This document shows, one piece after another, positions 36,038 to 47,031 of a stretch of 64,000 nt of DNA. Each line of letters starts with the position of its first letter. Position 1 is the stretch's first letter. A model generated the notes under the pieces. The model worked only from the letters and a program-made list of their open reading frames with translations. It ran no database searches and was not told where the DNA came from. Position numbers and translations under genes: made by a program. The DNA is from Cladobotryum mycophilum (taxonomy: Eukaryota > Ascomycota > Sordariomycetes > Hypocreales > Hypocreaceae), in contig CM071590.1 of assembly GCA_036429605.1 (NCBI GenBank), forward strand, positions 1,364,001 to 1,428,000, written 5' to 3'.

Positions 36038-38485
36038 ATGAGCCGAACCAAGACTAGCCGCCGAAGCGGTAATGTCATCTTCCTGACTGGCGTGACGGGC
36101 TTCTTGGGCAAAGTCGTCCTCGAGGAACTCATACGCCGCCGCGAGGAGCTCAATCTCGAAAAGGTCTTTGTCCTGATCCGCCCCAAGAAGGTTGCAAGAG
36201 ATTCAGAGGTCTCTCTGCCCTCAACTCGTTTCGAAAAGGAAATCGCCAATTCAGAGTGCTTCCTTCGACTCCCCGCGGACTGGACAAGCCTCGTCGAGCC
36301 TGTTTTCGGGGACTTGGAAAGGCCATTGTGTGGTCTTGACGATTCGGTTCGTGAGCGGATCTGCGAAGAGACTACGCACATCATTCACTGCGCCGCCTGT
36401 GTCCAGTTCAACCTCCCCCTCGAGGAAGCCATCGCCATCAATGTAAAGGGCACACTCGGGGTTCTCAATTTGGCGCAATCCTGCTCCAAACTCCAACGCA
36501 TGATTTACACGTCAACCGCCTACGTGCATCCTCATAAAGATGACAACCACCCTGTCTATGAGACGTTGTGCCCCCTGGGCCGCTGGAAGTCCGCCCAGGC
36601 GCTGCTCGACGACTTCGACTCCGGGACGGCGACTCAGGCAGACATTATGCAGTCAACTGGACATCCCAACACGTACTCGCTCTCCAAATGCATCACCGAG
36701 CACATGCTCTTGACGAACCGCGGCAGCACCCGTGTGACCATTGTCCGCCCCAGCATCATCGCGGCCAGTTTCAAGTACCCCTGTCCCGGCTGGACCGACA
36801 GCATCACGGCCATCACGGGCATCGTATTCGCCTTTGCCGAGGGCGTGTCCGACCTAAACGGCAAAATGGACTCCACCCCGGATGTCGTCCCAGTGGACGT
36901 CGTGACGGATTTCATGCTCGAGGAGGCCTTTGCGCCGGAGGGCTCCCCGGAGACAAACATCGTGTACTGCGTGGCCGGGATCGAAGACTGCACCAGCACC
37001 GACGAGTTTACCGCCTTGGGCGCCCAGTACGCCCAGCAACCGCAGCTGCGCCTAAACTATGGGCCAGAGTCGCCGGCGGCCTGGCTGGGCCGTCATCTGA
37101 GGACAACCGTGCCGCTGAATCTCGTGCAGCTGTTCTTTCGCCTCGTCGGCGACCAAAGAGGTTACGCTCGAATCGCCAGGGGCAAGCACCAGCTCGCCGT
37201 CCTCAACGAGAACTTCGAATACTTCTCGACGAGAAACTTTCGATTTGTTCCGCGGGGCCCCACGGCGTACCAGAATATTCCCGGCTACTCCCACAGAAAC
37301 TACCTGCTCTCCACCATGCGGGGGCTTCAACACCACGTACTGCGCACGTCTCGTCTGCGGGGGCGTATATCGGCCGAGACCGTACTGGCCGGGAGGCAGA
37401 GCAGATCGAACAACCACGGCATTCTGACGCTGTTGTCGCCGCGGTCTACCTGGTTCATCCGAATCGCCGCCATCGCGACGGAAAGGATACTGAACCGCAT
37501 CTTTGACAAGGTTATGATCGACCAGGAGTCCTTCCACCAGACCATGGAGAATTACTTCCCCGCGTCGCTGGATCAGAAGCTGGTCGTCCTGCCCACGTAC
37601 CAGAGCTACCTAGATTTCTTACTCTGCCACTTCGTCTTCTTTACCTTCCCCTATCTCGGCATCAAAGTCCCCCGCGTAGGAGTGTCACGCGACTTCTCCA
37701 GCGTTCCCATCGTAGGAAGACTGCTAACGGCCATGGGCGCCTTCTTCGTCAAGACCGGCACAGGCAAGCCAGATCCGCAACTTGACGAGCAGATCCAGGA
37801 ACTCGCCGACCAGAACGAGAGCATCATGACTTTTGTACAGGGCACGCGAAGCTCCTCGCGACAGCTGGAGCAGCCGCGGAGGGGATTCCTGAGAGCACTG
37901 CAGAAGACGGGGAAACCGTTCAGCGTTCTGCCCATCTCCATTAGCTACGAGCGCCGACCAGAGGAAGAGGATCTCTTGGGCCAAGTACAAGGGTCAGAAA
38001 AGTCGCGGCCCGGCTTCCTTGGCTTCTGCTGGTGGACGCTCAAGATGATGCTCGGCATGGTCAAGTTGGGCAGAGTCCACATCAAGTGCGGCAAGATGCT
38101 CGACCTCGCCCCCGACACCGACGTCCGCACCCTTTCCCGCGACCTCATGGCCGAGTTACAAGCCAATAACGTCATTACCACATACCACCTCGACTCCTTC
38201 CTAGACAGCCAGCGCGGGAGGCCAGTCGCTCGTTGCCCTACAACATCAACAAGCCAAGTCGGCATGCCCTGGCTGCGCACCCAGCTCGAGCAACGCGGCG
38301 CCACAGTCCTCGAAGGCAGTCTCTCCGCCCCCAACAAGCGCCGCGCGGTAAACCCCCTCCAGGAGCTCACGCTGCGAAACCAATGGATCCAGTCCTTCTA
38401 CCGCGACATGCTGATCCTCTACCCCAACAACCCCGCCGTCACTCGCCACGTCTCTGAGAACCTACATCAATCCCCGTCTACTTGA
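36038..38485 (+). CDS. Fatty acyl-CoA reductase fused to PlsB/GNPAT-type acyltransferase domain
   Basis: Single-exon, GC-rich, 815 aa. Residues about 10-430: fatty acyl-CoA reductase (NAD-binding type 4) with TGVTGFLG (17-24) and catalytic Y213xxxK217 in NTYSLSK; this family reduces acyl-CoA to fatty alcohol. Residues about 490-800: glycerol-3-phosphate/DHAP acyltransferase-like. LVVLPTYQSYLDF (515-527) aligns with the block LPxHxSYxD, GAFFVKTG (567-574) follows, FVQGTRSSS (599-607) aligns with FxEGTRS, and LPISISYE (631-638) with the last conserved block. Against the family, the catalytic His is Tyr521 and the Glu of EGTRS is Gln601, so acyl transfer may be lost or altered. The frame stops at a TGA but stays open for another 100 codons. 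By analogy to FAR1 plus GNPAT it could serve ether-lipid or wax synthesis; that is inference. No lipid genes adjoin it. Confidence 0.85.
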   Translation: MSRTKTSRRSGNVIFLTGVTGFLGKVVLEELIRRREELNLEKVFVLIRPKKVARDSEVSLPSTRFEKEIANSECFLRLPADWTSLVEPVFGDLERPLCGLDDSVRERICEETTHIIHCAACVQFNLPLEEAIAINVKGTLGVLNLAQSCSKLQRMIYTSTAYVHPHKDDNHPVYETLCPLGRWKSAQALLDDFDSGTATQADIMQSTGHPNTYSLSKCITEHMLLTNRGSTRVTIVRPSIIAASFKYPCPGWTDSITAITGIVFAFAEGVSDLNGKMDSTPDVVPVDVVTDFMLEEAFAPEGSPETNIVYCVAGIEDCTSTDEFTALGAQYAQQPQLRLNYGPESPAAWLGRHLRTTVPLNLVQLFFRLVGDQRGYARIARGKHQLAVLNENFEYFSTRNFRFVPRGPTAYQNIPGYSHRNYLLSTMRGLQHHVLRTSRLRGRISAETVLAGRQSRSNNHGILTLLSPRSTWFIRIAAIATERILNRIFDKVMIDQESFHQTMENYFPASLDQKLVVLPTYQSYLDFLLCHFVFFTFPYLGIKVPRVGVSRDFSSVPIVGRLLTAMGAFFVKTGTGKPDPQLDEQIQELADQNESIMTFVQGTRSSSRQLEQPRRGFLRALQKTGKPFSVLPISISYERRPEEEDLLGQVQGSEKSRPGFLGFCWWTLKMMLGMVKLGRVHIKCGKMLDLAPDTDVRTLSRDLMAELQANNVITTYHLDSFLDSQRGRPVARCPTTSTSQVGMPWLRTQLEQRGATVLEGSLSAPNKRRAVNPLQELTLRNQWIQSFYRDMLILYPNNPAVTRHVSENLHQSPST

Positions 38486-38791
38486 AAATCCTTGCCTCCT
38501 CCCCCGCTGGAAAAGGGCCAAGACGAAGCCTTGGAGAACCTTCTCAACTGCCTCCTGGAACCTATTTGCGCCGACTATGTCGCTGTTGCCAGGGCCTTCT
38601 TGTCCAGTAACGATACCGTGACGATACCTTCTCTCAAGTCCCAGATGAGCCCGACATGTCAATTCCAAAATGCGGAGGCCTGTTTACGACTCCTCGTTGA
38701 GGACGGTATCATCAAACAACAAAACAAGACGTCCTATAGTCTAGCCGATGAGGAACGCCTAGGAGCCTTTATCACCTCGTGTCAATTGTAA
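38486..38791 (+). other. Same-frame continuation after the TGA of the fusion gene
   Basis: Directly after the TGA (38483-38485) the same frame runs on for 101 codons: a PPPP linker, then EALENLLNCLLEPICADYVA and a wing-like segment LRLLVEDGIIKQQNKTSYSL, ending SCQL. It looks like genuine protein and would suit the C-terminal region of a PlsB/GNPAT-like enzyme. Options: nonsense mutation, stop readthrough, a base error, or a 66-nt in-frame intron from GTCTCT (about 38450) to GAAAAG (about 38515), with a weak donor. Confidence 0.55.
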
Positions 38792-39051
38792 AACGAAAAG
38801 AACAGAAACAAAAAAAGAAAGAAAGAAAAAACGCGCGCCATCGCAAAATGTTCATAGCCTTCTTTGTATTTTTTCTTTCTTCCCTATACTCTCAGGTCAT
38901 GAAGTACTCTGCCCACCAAGGCGGATGTAAATGAATCATAGGTACAACATACATATATAAAAATAGATAAACAAGGAAACATAGAATATGGTTGATGAAG
39001 TGATTTGCTTTGTACCACAATCTGGATGATTGCTATTAATTGTATGATAAA

Positions 39052-39137
39052 AGTCTACGCTCAGGCCTCCTAACCTATCACGGATCTATGAGCGTAGACT
39101 ATTGTGACCTTGGTATAGCATGATTATACTACCAAGG
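39052..39137. repeat. Two tandem perfect inverted repeats (hairpins)
   Basis: First: 12-bp arms AGTCTACGCTCA (39052-39063) and its exact complement (39089-39100) with a 25-nt loop. Second, 7 nt later: 8-bp arms CCTTGGTA (39108-39115) and TACCAAGG (39130-39137) with a 14-nt loop. They lie about 260 bp beyond the fusion gene's last open codon. Confidence 0.85.
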
Positions 39138-42100
39138 ATATGTCTGAGAGGCACCAGTGCCAGGGAATGAATGGGTGAAATAAGGGTAAATAAAAGGCAA
39201 AGAATAAGTGTGTTTTCAACATAGCAAAAGGATCAATGTACAATGTTAGAGGCATGCGTACAGCCCATGGAATGTACCCAACCACACCTTATGCCGGAAT
39301 AAAGACATGCAAGACAACTCACGAATATAATGTATACTTGATTTCACCCCACAGTGGAGAGAACTCTCACTATAGATCCATAAGGTGGGCACATTAATAC
39401 ACATCCGCTTCGCATGCCGTTTCAAAAATGATCTTCGAAGTATCAAGGCCAATGTGGACGGGAGATGCTCAAGAGAGGCGCCTCACATATGTACAAGGCA
39501 CAGTCACATCGACAAGAAATTCCGGGTTGAGAAGTAGCTTTTCCTGGCCGGATCTGACGAGCCGCCAGATACTGTTGTATAAGAGACAGGACAACACGCA
39601 GACTTGAGCCAGTTGCCCCGTTCTTTACCTTGGCTATCATGAAATGTGGCCTCCGCCGTGCAACGTTTCCAACAGTTAGGCCCAGATTGGGTAGTAATAA
39701 TCTTGGCGAACTGTGCCATCTAGAACCACTAGAAGAAGCCGTTCGAGCACTCTTAAAATATCATTTGTTGTTTGCTTACTCCGCAGGAGACAAAAAAGTG
39801 GATAATTCTTACCCGGAAGCATTTCACGCTGACTTTTCAGAGGTTCCGTGGCCGGAATGCAATTCATGAATCCTTGATCAATGATTGATGGACGGTGGTT
39901 GTTTGCTCCAAAAGTCTTGGCTTTGTTCGGTTACAGTACCCGATTGATCAACCATAAGTATGCATGTAATCATCGCGAAAACTTTGAAGTCGTCATGCGG
40001 CCGGACTCAGCTGAGCAAGGCCGAGCTTCGGCGGGACTTTGTCCGTATAGGTCCCCGCCACACGCTCTCCACAAGCAACATCAACGAAGACCGCACTCCG
40101 TGCTCTGTAGCTTGTGCCACCTTCTGAAACCAGCGGGGAATCAAATTCGTCAGGATTCTGAGAGCTTGGCTGTGGCTGTTGCCGAGCTTCCGTTTGCATA
40201 GCCAAGCCGGGAAAGAATGATTTGCGGTACCCCGTGGGGCCATTGATTGAGGTTACTCGTCTGAATGCTATTCTACTATAGCTTGGCAGCAGCATAACTG
40301 TCCAGTTCATCTAAGGGTTATATATGATGATATCCACAGTCGTACGAAGGGACCAAGAACATCATGTACGTTGAGCTGCGCCACACTGTAAAATGTGTCC
40401 GTGTGCGTGTAAATATGGTAATAAGAAGCGCTGTAGGTTGGCCGATGGTCCGCATAAATGGCTTGCTTCGGCAGATCCGGACCTTTTGAAAAGGATCCTT
40501 TGTCGAGTAAGAAAGGGGGGCTCGCTTTTTTCTTTCTAAAAAAGGCCCAACATCCCTGACGTTGAGGTCTCCAAAGTTCCCAAGCGGCCACATGCGTTTC
40601 GAGCCCTGACAGGAAAAGAGAAAGGCAGGGCTATCCTATTTTTTCTCTCTCGAATGCATTATTCCCTGCACAAGTAAATAAGCCTAGTAGAGCGTAAATG
40701 TTTGCCGTTCAATTGGGACATCTGCCGGAAACCATCATCATGCCAACATCAAGCTCAGCCAGCACGTGCGAGTGAGCTGTTTGGGAGAATGCCAAGACGG
40801 GTATGGCCAGATTAAGGTAGAATGTAGATCGGCATTTGCGTTCTTTCGGTGTGACTGTATACAAGTATGCTCGGGTGTCGACTAGGTACTTGAAAAGTCG
40901 GTTGCCTGTTGATGATCACGGGTATTGCTGTATATGGATGTGGATTCTCATGTATGACGACAAATCAAGCTTTGTTGCCCTAGAAAAAAGATGGGGCTGC
41001 AGGAATGTGTTTGGCCTTGATTAATAAGACGCAGGAATTGGAAATCAAAATTCAACAAGAAATGCAATGCGGGTGATTGTATCACATCACATGGTGCGTC
41101 TGTGGTTGCAGGAGAGAAGTCTTTTCCTCGTACATCGCATTACATCGTGATGCGATATACGACGGAAGTAGCAAGTCAGCGTATCTCAACGATGTGGAAA
41201 GAGTACTCTGTAGTAGTTTTAGCATGGCTTGTGCCTGCCAAGTAACAAAAGAAAAGCCAGCCGAGAAAAACGGCAAGAACGGTTTTGAGCACGGACCCTT
41301 TTTCATTCATCGAGGTTCTCACTGAAAACTGAGGCGGTACGTACCTCCTACAAGGACTTGATGAATGAATGCAACATCTCGTAAATACGGATCCATACGT
41401 CTTTATCTGTGCTACTACATATATGCACGCTTCTGCTCGGTAAAAAAAAATTTATGCGAGGAGCCGAGACTATTTTTTGCATGAATAAAAGAGGCCGAGA
41501 AAAAAGAGCGCAATATGAGTCAGGTTTTAGTGGAAATGGGTTTGTGGGTTGTGGGTTGTGTTTGTTGTGCCCTGCTTCGCTTTGGAAGAAATTCCGCGGT
41601 TCTGCGCCGCCGTATTTGCTAAGAGAATACGCGCGGATCTGAGAGACGCTTCTAGGGGCCACTGAACGACTCACTGATGAACGATTCCTAGGGACCACCC
41701 ATTGCCATTCCTCCTAAAGTCAGACGGCTGGCTGGCCAAGTTTAGGCAGATGATTCAAATCGGCAGTCTGACGATTCCATCCTTGATTGGAACTAGATTA
41801 AGAGTCCTGCTACGGCATTTGTGCGCCAGAAGGGATACATCGTGGGGTTTTGAGTCGATCCATGGAAAAGATTGCCGTGGAGAAAAACTCCTTGAATGGT
41901 AACGCACCAAAGGCGTACGTGCCCAATGAGAATGGATGGGGAGGGGGGTGGGTGAGGAAAAGAAGATGGGAGTGGAGAAGGAATCCCGCTTCAAAGGTGC
42001 GCCTCAAAGGTGCCTCAAGAGTCAAGGGTGTCTCGAGGATGCCAAGGGGCACGTCAAAAGTTCCGAGAAGGGTTGCTGGCCTAGTCTGTGTTGTCTCTCT

Positions 42101-44202
42101 GGCACCTGGGTGGCTGCTTTTCGCGCATTTCGTCCACCGCATCAAGCAGAGAGGAGAGAGCCATGTTCGGGCGACGCTCATTGTGGTGACTTGCCTGGAT
42201 CGGAGAGAAGATGAGGCCAACAACGGATCCATGGACACGCTGTGATGGAACATGCACAATGCATGCATGCAGACTACAGTACGGAAATGCGGATGGGTTT
42301 CACTGAGAAAACAAAGTTGATGCTTGTTGGTCGGCTGGTCGTAGATGGCTTCGGCTGTTGCTTTATGGGGTGGGTTGCTTGATGTGAGGATCATCCAGGT
42401 ACCTCTTCTTACCTGTTACATGTCATATAATCTGAATGAGGCAGTGCCCGAGATTGTTTAGAACCTTGGGCATGCATCACAATGTACATACTTGCAGGTC
42501 CTCGCGTCCTGCAAACAAGAGACGTACAGTACAGCACATGATGATTAGATGGGGCACATACGTAACCACCACAGAAGCAATCATGATGCAATTAGGTAGC
42601 AGTAAATCCACCTCCTTATAATACTTGTACTAGTAACTTCCAGATCAATAATAAGACAAAGTAACTCTGTACTTTCATTCATTTATAGGGTCTTATTCCC
42701 AGGGTCCCATTCGATATATGTACAAGTAGACAAATAATTAAAACCTGCCTACTACAAACACATATCCTTGCCTGCGTTTCTTACAAATCGGGGTATTCAG
42801 GCCGCTCGCCCCATGATCCATGATGCAAGTCGTTTGGCCAATCTACTTGTAGGTACCCAAAGAAAGAAAAAAGTACCGCGGAGAAATGCCTACAACACGG
42901 CCATAGTCTCTTTGCTGGCAGAGAGAGAGAGGGAGGGAGGGAGGAGTTCTTTGTTCACTCAAAGTCCCTCCACACTGCTGCCACCCCTCTCGTGGGACCT
43001 ACCGCGCAGGGCTTAGTGTCTACCTAGTAATTAGTTTGGATGGCTGTTTGCTCGGTCTCGGCGTGATCGGGCCTCTAGAAGCAGCCCGTAATGGAATTGG
43101 CTTTGGAACCTTTGGAGGGGGGACTTTTTGAGAAGCTGGAAATAAAAAATCAGCTTTATTAGCTGTAGCTGGTATGATGCACTGAGCCGTAGATGGCGCC
43201 GATGGTGCTGGGATGGATCCCCTGCATGGATTGGACCCGGCCATACAGCTACCTCCGTGGCTGCTTGTAGCTACAGCGAATACAGCGCTGTCAGCGTCAA
43301 TATGCCCTGTAAATGCACAATACTGCGCCACCATTAGCTGCCCTGCAGCTGTCATTGCCCTGTAAGCGCGCTGTACTTGTGGTTTGCTGTGTCCATCCTC
43401 TCTTCGTAGTTGCTCGTTTTTCAATGCGACAGAGCAAGAGCACGCTTTCCTCTTGTGCCGACAGCTTGTATAGAGAGAGAGGAATGCACCTGCGCCTACA
43501 CGAAGCAGGAACTCATGGTGCCTGGAATGAAAATCGTCTTCCACGTTATTCCTCTCTCTCTCTTTCTCAAACACTTCTCTCCCCCCTTGCACATCTCGCT
43601 TGCCGATCATCACGCTGCATCAATCACTCATCCTCCATCACCAAATCCTCCCTCGCTGAACTAACTAACCAACCAATTGTGTGCGACTCCTCCTCCTTGT
43701 TAGCCTATAGCGACCCTTGCCGACGCCTCTCTGTGTAGCGATAGTCAGCGGCTCTTCCGGGGAAGCTCCCTCAAAGGGGGTCCACCCTCGAAAGCAGAAG
43801 CATCGCAGTTTAATCTAAAGCTGTCAAATCGAACAAAGGGAACAAATCAAGTCAAGCACAGCCAAGCCTTTTGGGTGAGGTGCCTTCTTTTATTTTGTCG
43901 GCCGCATTCGACACCTTGGCAGAAATCTTGGGACAGCCTTCGTCTTGCAACCAACTTGTTCGTTCCACGCACGCCCATCTCCACACTATTCGCGGATACG
44001 CCCCCTCCCTCCCTCCCCTGTTCTCTTGGAACTTTGGCTTGAGACTTTCACGTTCATCACTTGGGAGTTCTCCGTTGTTCGTCGACCGCCACTCATTCGC
44101 TGGACGAGCTACCGGCGCTGTGTGTCCATTACTACCGCAGACGGAGACCTCTCATCTTAGTTCCAACTTGCCACCACCCGCCTCAAATCTTTCTTTACAA
44201 GC

Positions 44203-44206
<4 letters not shown>

Positions 44207-44237
<31 letters not shown>
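44207..44237 (+). repeat. (CT)n microsatellite in leader region
   Basis: About 15 CT copies in the pyrimidine-rich region upstream of the PH-domain gene. Confidence 0.9.
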
Positions 44238-44241
<4 letters not shown>

Positions 44242-44749
44242 TGTCAGCGTCCAGTTCCACTTCATTCATTCTTTTTTGCTCCACCAACTTCGGACTCTTC
44301 CATTTACCGTGCCGGTCCCGCTGACACAGGTCCTCGTCCTTGTCCTTGTCCAGCCTCCACATTCCCTCATCGAGCCTCTCCTGTGACGGGTTACATCGAC
44401 ACTAACAAACGAGCCGCCGCCGTGCAGGCAGGCCATTTTGTCATCACAGGCCCCATTCTTCCCTCAACTTCCCACACCCCCACTGCTTCTCACAATCTCT
44501 TTCTTCTTTCCCTCACTCTCCTTGACTTCCTAGAGGTCCATCATGTTCCATTGCGGGTCGTTATGAAAAAAGGTGGTCATGTTTCATTCACGGAGACGAC
44601 TGCTTGCAGAATACGAGTAGAGTCCTTGTAACTGGTCACACACACCCTCGGCGGAGACCAGAATACGTCAGTCCATACCACTCTGTTGTCTCAGTCTTTC
44701 TTCTCTATTACGTCCCCCCGAGTCAGGACATATAAACCGGCCCGCCCCC

Positions 44750-46198
44750 ATGGACCGTCGTGGTTCAGCCGGAGAAGATGGATTCTCGTCCGAAACTGCG
44801 CCGCCAGTTCGGCGGCGTCTATCTATGGAAGAAGATATGTTATATCAACACATCATGACGACATCTCCGCGCCGTCCTTCACATCCGCCGCCGTATCAAC
44901 CTACCGGCATTTCACCGCCCCAGGATCTCGAGCATGGCAAGGGTAAGATCGACGATAGCAACGCAGGAAGAAAAGGAACGACAGTGAAACAAGGCCAGAA
45001 GGTAGATGGAAGAAAGAGCCAAGGGGAGACGAAACGCCATGCAATGCTAGACACGGGCCGCGACAACCCTGGAGGCGGTGGCTACGCCGTGAGTGAGGAG
45101 AACGAAAGCCTCCCCAATTACTCAAACCCCTCTCTCTTGAAGGTGTCTTCCACAAGAAGCACGAGATCGAGAATACGACCAAAAGGGCAGAAGACCGCCG
45201 TTGGCATACCACCTTTGTCACCCTCAACGGAACTGCTTTGAGCATCTACAACGTCAAAAAAGACTGGGGCTGGGGCAAATCACGCGATGGCCCGACTATT
45301 TGTCCCGATAACCCTCCATGGGTCAGAAAGGCAAAGCTTGAGAAGACATACAGTCTCTTACACGCAGATGCAGGCATCGCTGCCGATTATAAAAAGTGAG
45401 AGCCCCATATCATTCCCGTTGCCGCTGACTCTGGGCTGGCGGCGAGGGCAATATAACATGACCAATCCTAGCAAAACGCATAACTAACATTCACACTTCC
45501 CTAGACGCCGTTATGTCATCCGTATACGAGCTGAAACAGATCAGTTTCTGCTTTCATGCATTGAGTTGACCACATTTATCAAATGGCTTGAATACCTCTT
45601 CGCGGCCATCGACGTAGCAGCCCCAATCGACGACCGCGATTTCCCCCGCGACATGTCTATCCCTCGAATCCAACGAGTTCGATGGTTCCGCAACCAGACT
45701 GGGGCCGTCGTTCCGACCACCATGCCGGAGTCTCACCAAGAGTCCCAACAAGATGCCGAGGCCCCCGTTGCTGATCCTTCAGACCGGAGAGACTCATCCC
45801 CTCACCCCCTGCCCACACCGACGCCTGCCCCTCCGCGTCCTCGCCCAGACCAAGCCTCACAGGCGTCCCATGAAGTTCCGATGCTTCATCCAAGGCTCGA
45901 CCATGCCCAGTTGATGAGCACCATGTCAAACCCTAACCCGGCAGTTGACCCTCACACGGGTAAGTGGTTCCCTGAGAACCAATGGACTACGGCACATGAT
46001 TTGTTGTACGCAAAATTATGTTACAGCAATCTCCTCTTCAGAAGCCCACGCAAATCCAACTATATCATCAGTAAGGGCAAACAGTGGTTCGTTGATTGGG
46101 GCACGGGGAGAATGGTGCGAGTTTTACCCCCGACCTATGGCGAAGTCGACTACTTTGGCCCTTGGCAGGTCATTCATACAGAAAACAGAAGGCTCTAA
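44750..46198 (+). CDS. PH-domain protein (apparent -1 frameshift)
   Basis: Exon 1 44750-45395 and exon 2 45505-46198 (109-nt intron, GTGAGA donor, acceptor CCCTAG) would give 446 aa. The first 125 residues are basic and disordered (MDRRGSAGEDGFSSE). A pleckstrin-homology domain follows: LEGVFHKKHEIENTTKRAED, RRWHTTFVTLNGTALSIYNVK, then RRYVIRIRAETDQFLLSCIE and the terminal helix FIKWLEYLFAAIDVA. After a Pro-rich linker comes a conserved C-terminal block ending YFGPWQVIHTENRRL. Exon 1 changes frame near 45127-45130: the upstream frame gives SLPNYSNP and the downstream frame PLSLEGVF. One more C in this four-C run joins them. It probably binds phosphoinositides at membranes; the exact role is unknown. 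Confidence 0.75.
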
Positions 46199-47031
46199 GA
46201 GGCTCCTGTTGGTGCTAGGCAAGAGAGTCGTGGGGCCGTTCCGATAAATACGACTGATGTCTGAGCCGAGGATGTGATTCGTATCATGGATATTCACTCT
46301 TTGGCTGGATAGACCCACATTATTAAACAACGTCGGTCTTTCGAAATTGCTTCATCCAGTCTTCACATCCGATGAGTAGGATGCAAAGACACTTGATGGG
46401 TTATCTGACTTTAAGCATCATTTCACCTGGTGGATCAAGGCACTAGGATTTCTATTTGTGGTTTGCATGATGGAGGCAGAAACAGGGGCAAGCAGAAGAT
46501 TTGTTTTTGAGCATACATAAGGCGTCTGGCGGGAGCATCAAGATATATACCGGCGGCGGAAACGAGATCATGGAAAGGAGTTTTTGCACATTTAAAACTT
46601 GTACATTGCTCGGGCTGCATAGCAGCTGGAGCGCCGGCTTGTATATACCTAGCTGGTTGGATACAACTCTACTCGGAGTTTGTACATAGCATTCAAGAAA
46701 TAGTATATCTTGACACACATGGCTGTCTCTTGTTGTCATGAGTGAGTGATGAGTAGCCTATTTTGCGTAGACGCTGGTGCACACCTGTTTATGGTTCGTT
46801 TTGTATTATGCTTGGTATTGCAAAAAACTCAGCATCAAGGGGTATCATTTCATAATCTAACCAATCCAATTCGCCTTCCAAACAAGTGCTTCCAATATCA
46901 TCATTGCCCATCATTGCCGCCAAGTAGGCCTCTCTCTAAAGGCTTCCATTTCATTTACATGCCCATATGATTTATCCTGGAAGAGGACAATATTCATCAC
47001 CTTCCTCTTCTTGTTCTCTATGGAGAGCCGC
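46199..47031. other. Convergent intergenic region
   Basis: About 830 bp between the stop codons of the PH-domain gene and NNF1; no gene or distinct motif seen. Confidence 0.5.

Larger units (their letters stand above)
38792..44749. other. 6-kb gene-free interval
   Basis: No gene I can support. Two adjacent hairpins lie at 39052-39137 just behind the fusion gene. The last 900 bp (43870-44749) are C/T-rich with a CT microsatellite at 44207-44237 and are probably promoter plus leader of the PH-domain gene. The rest has AT-rich patches, short simple repeats and chance open frames (for example minus strand 43020-43613). Confidence 0.5.

Noticed and set aside
36568..37506. 312-aa Arg/His-rich frame overlapping the fusion gene on the same strand
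   Set aside because: Out-of-frame shadow of the GC-rich reductase exon; the in-frame protein has clear motifs.
38780..38791. C-terminal SCQL after the TGA as a peroxisomal PTS1 revealed by readthrough
   Set aside because: Attractive because fungal readthrough can expose PTS1 signals, but CQL is a poor PTS1 and the TGA lacks the following CTA context.
43020..43613. 197-aa minus-strand open frame
   Set aside because: Begins with GTG rather than ATG and has no recognisable domain or neighbouring splice signals.
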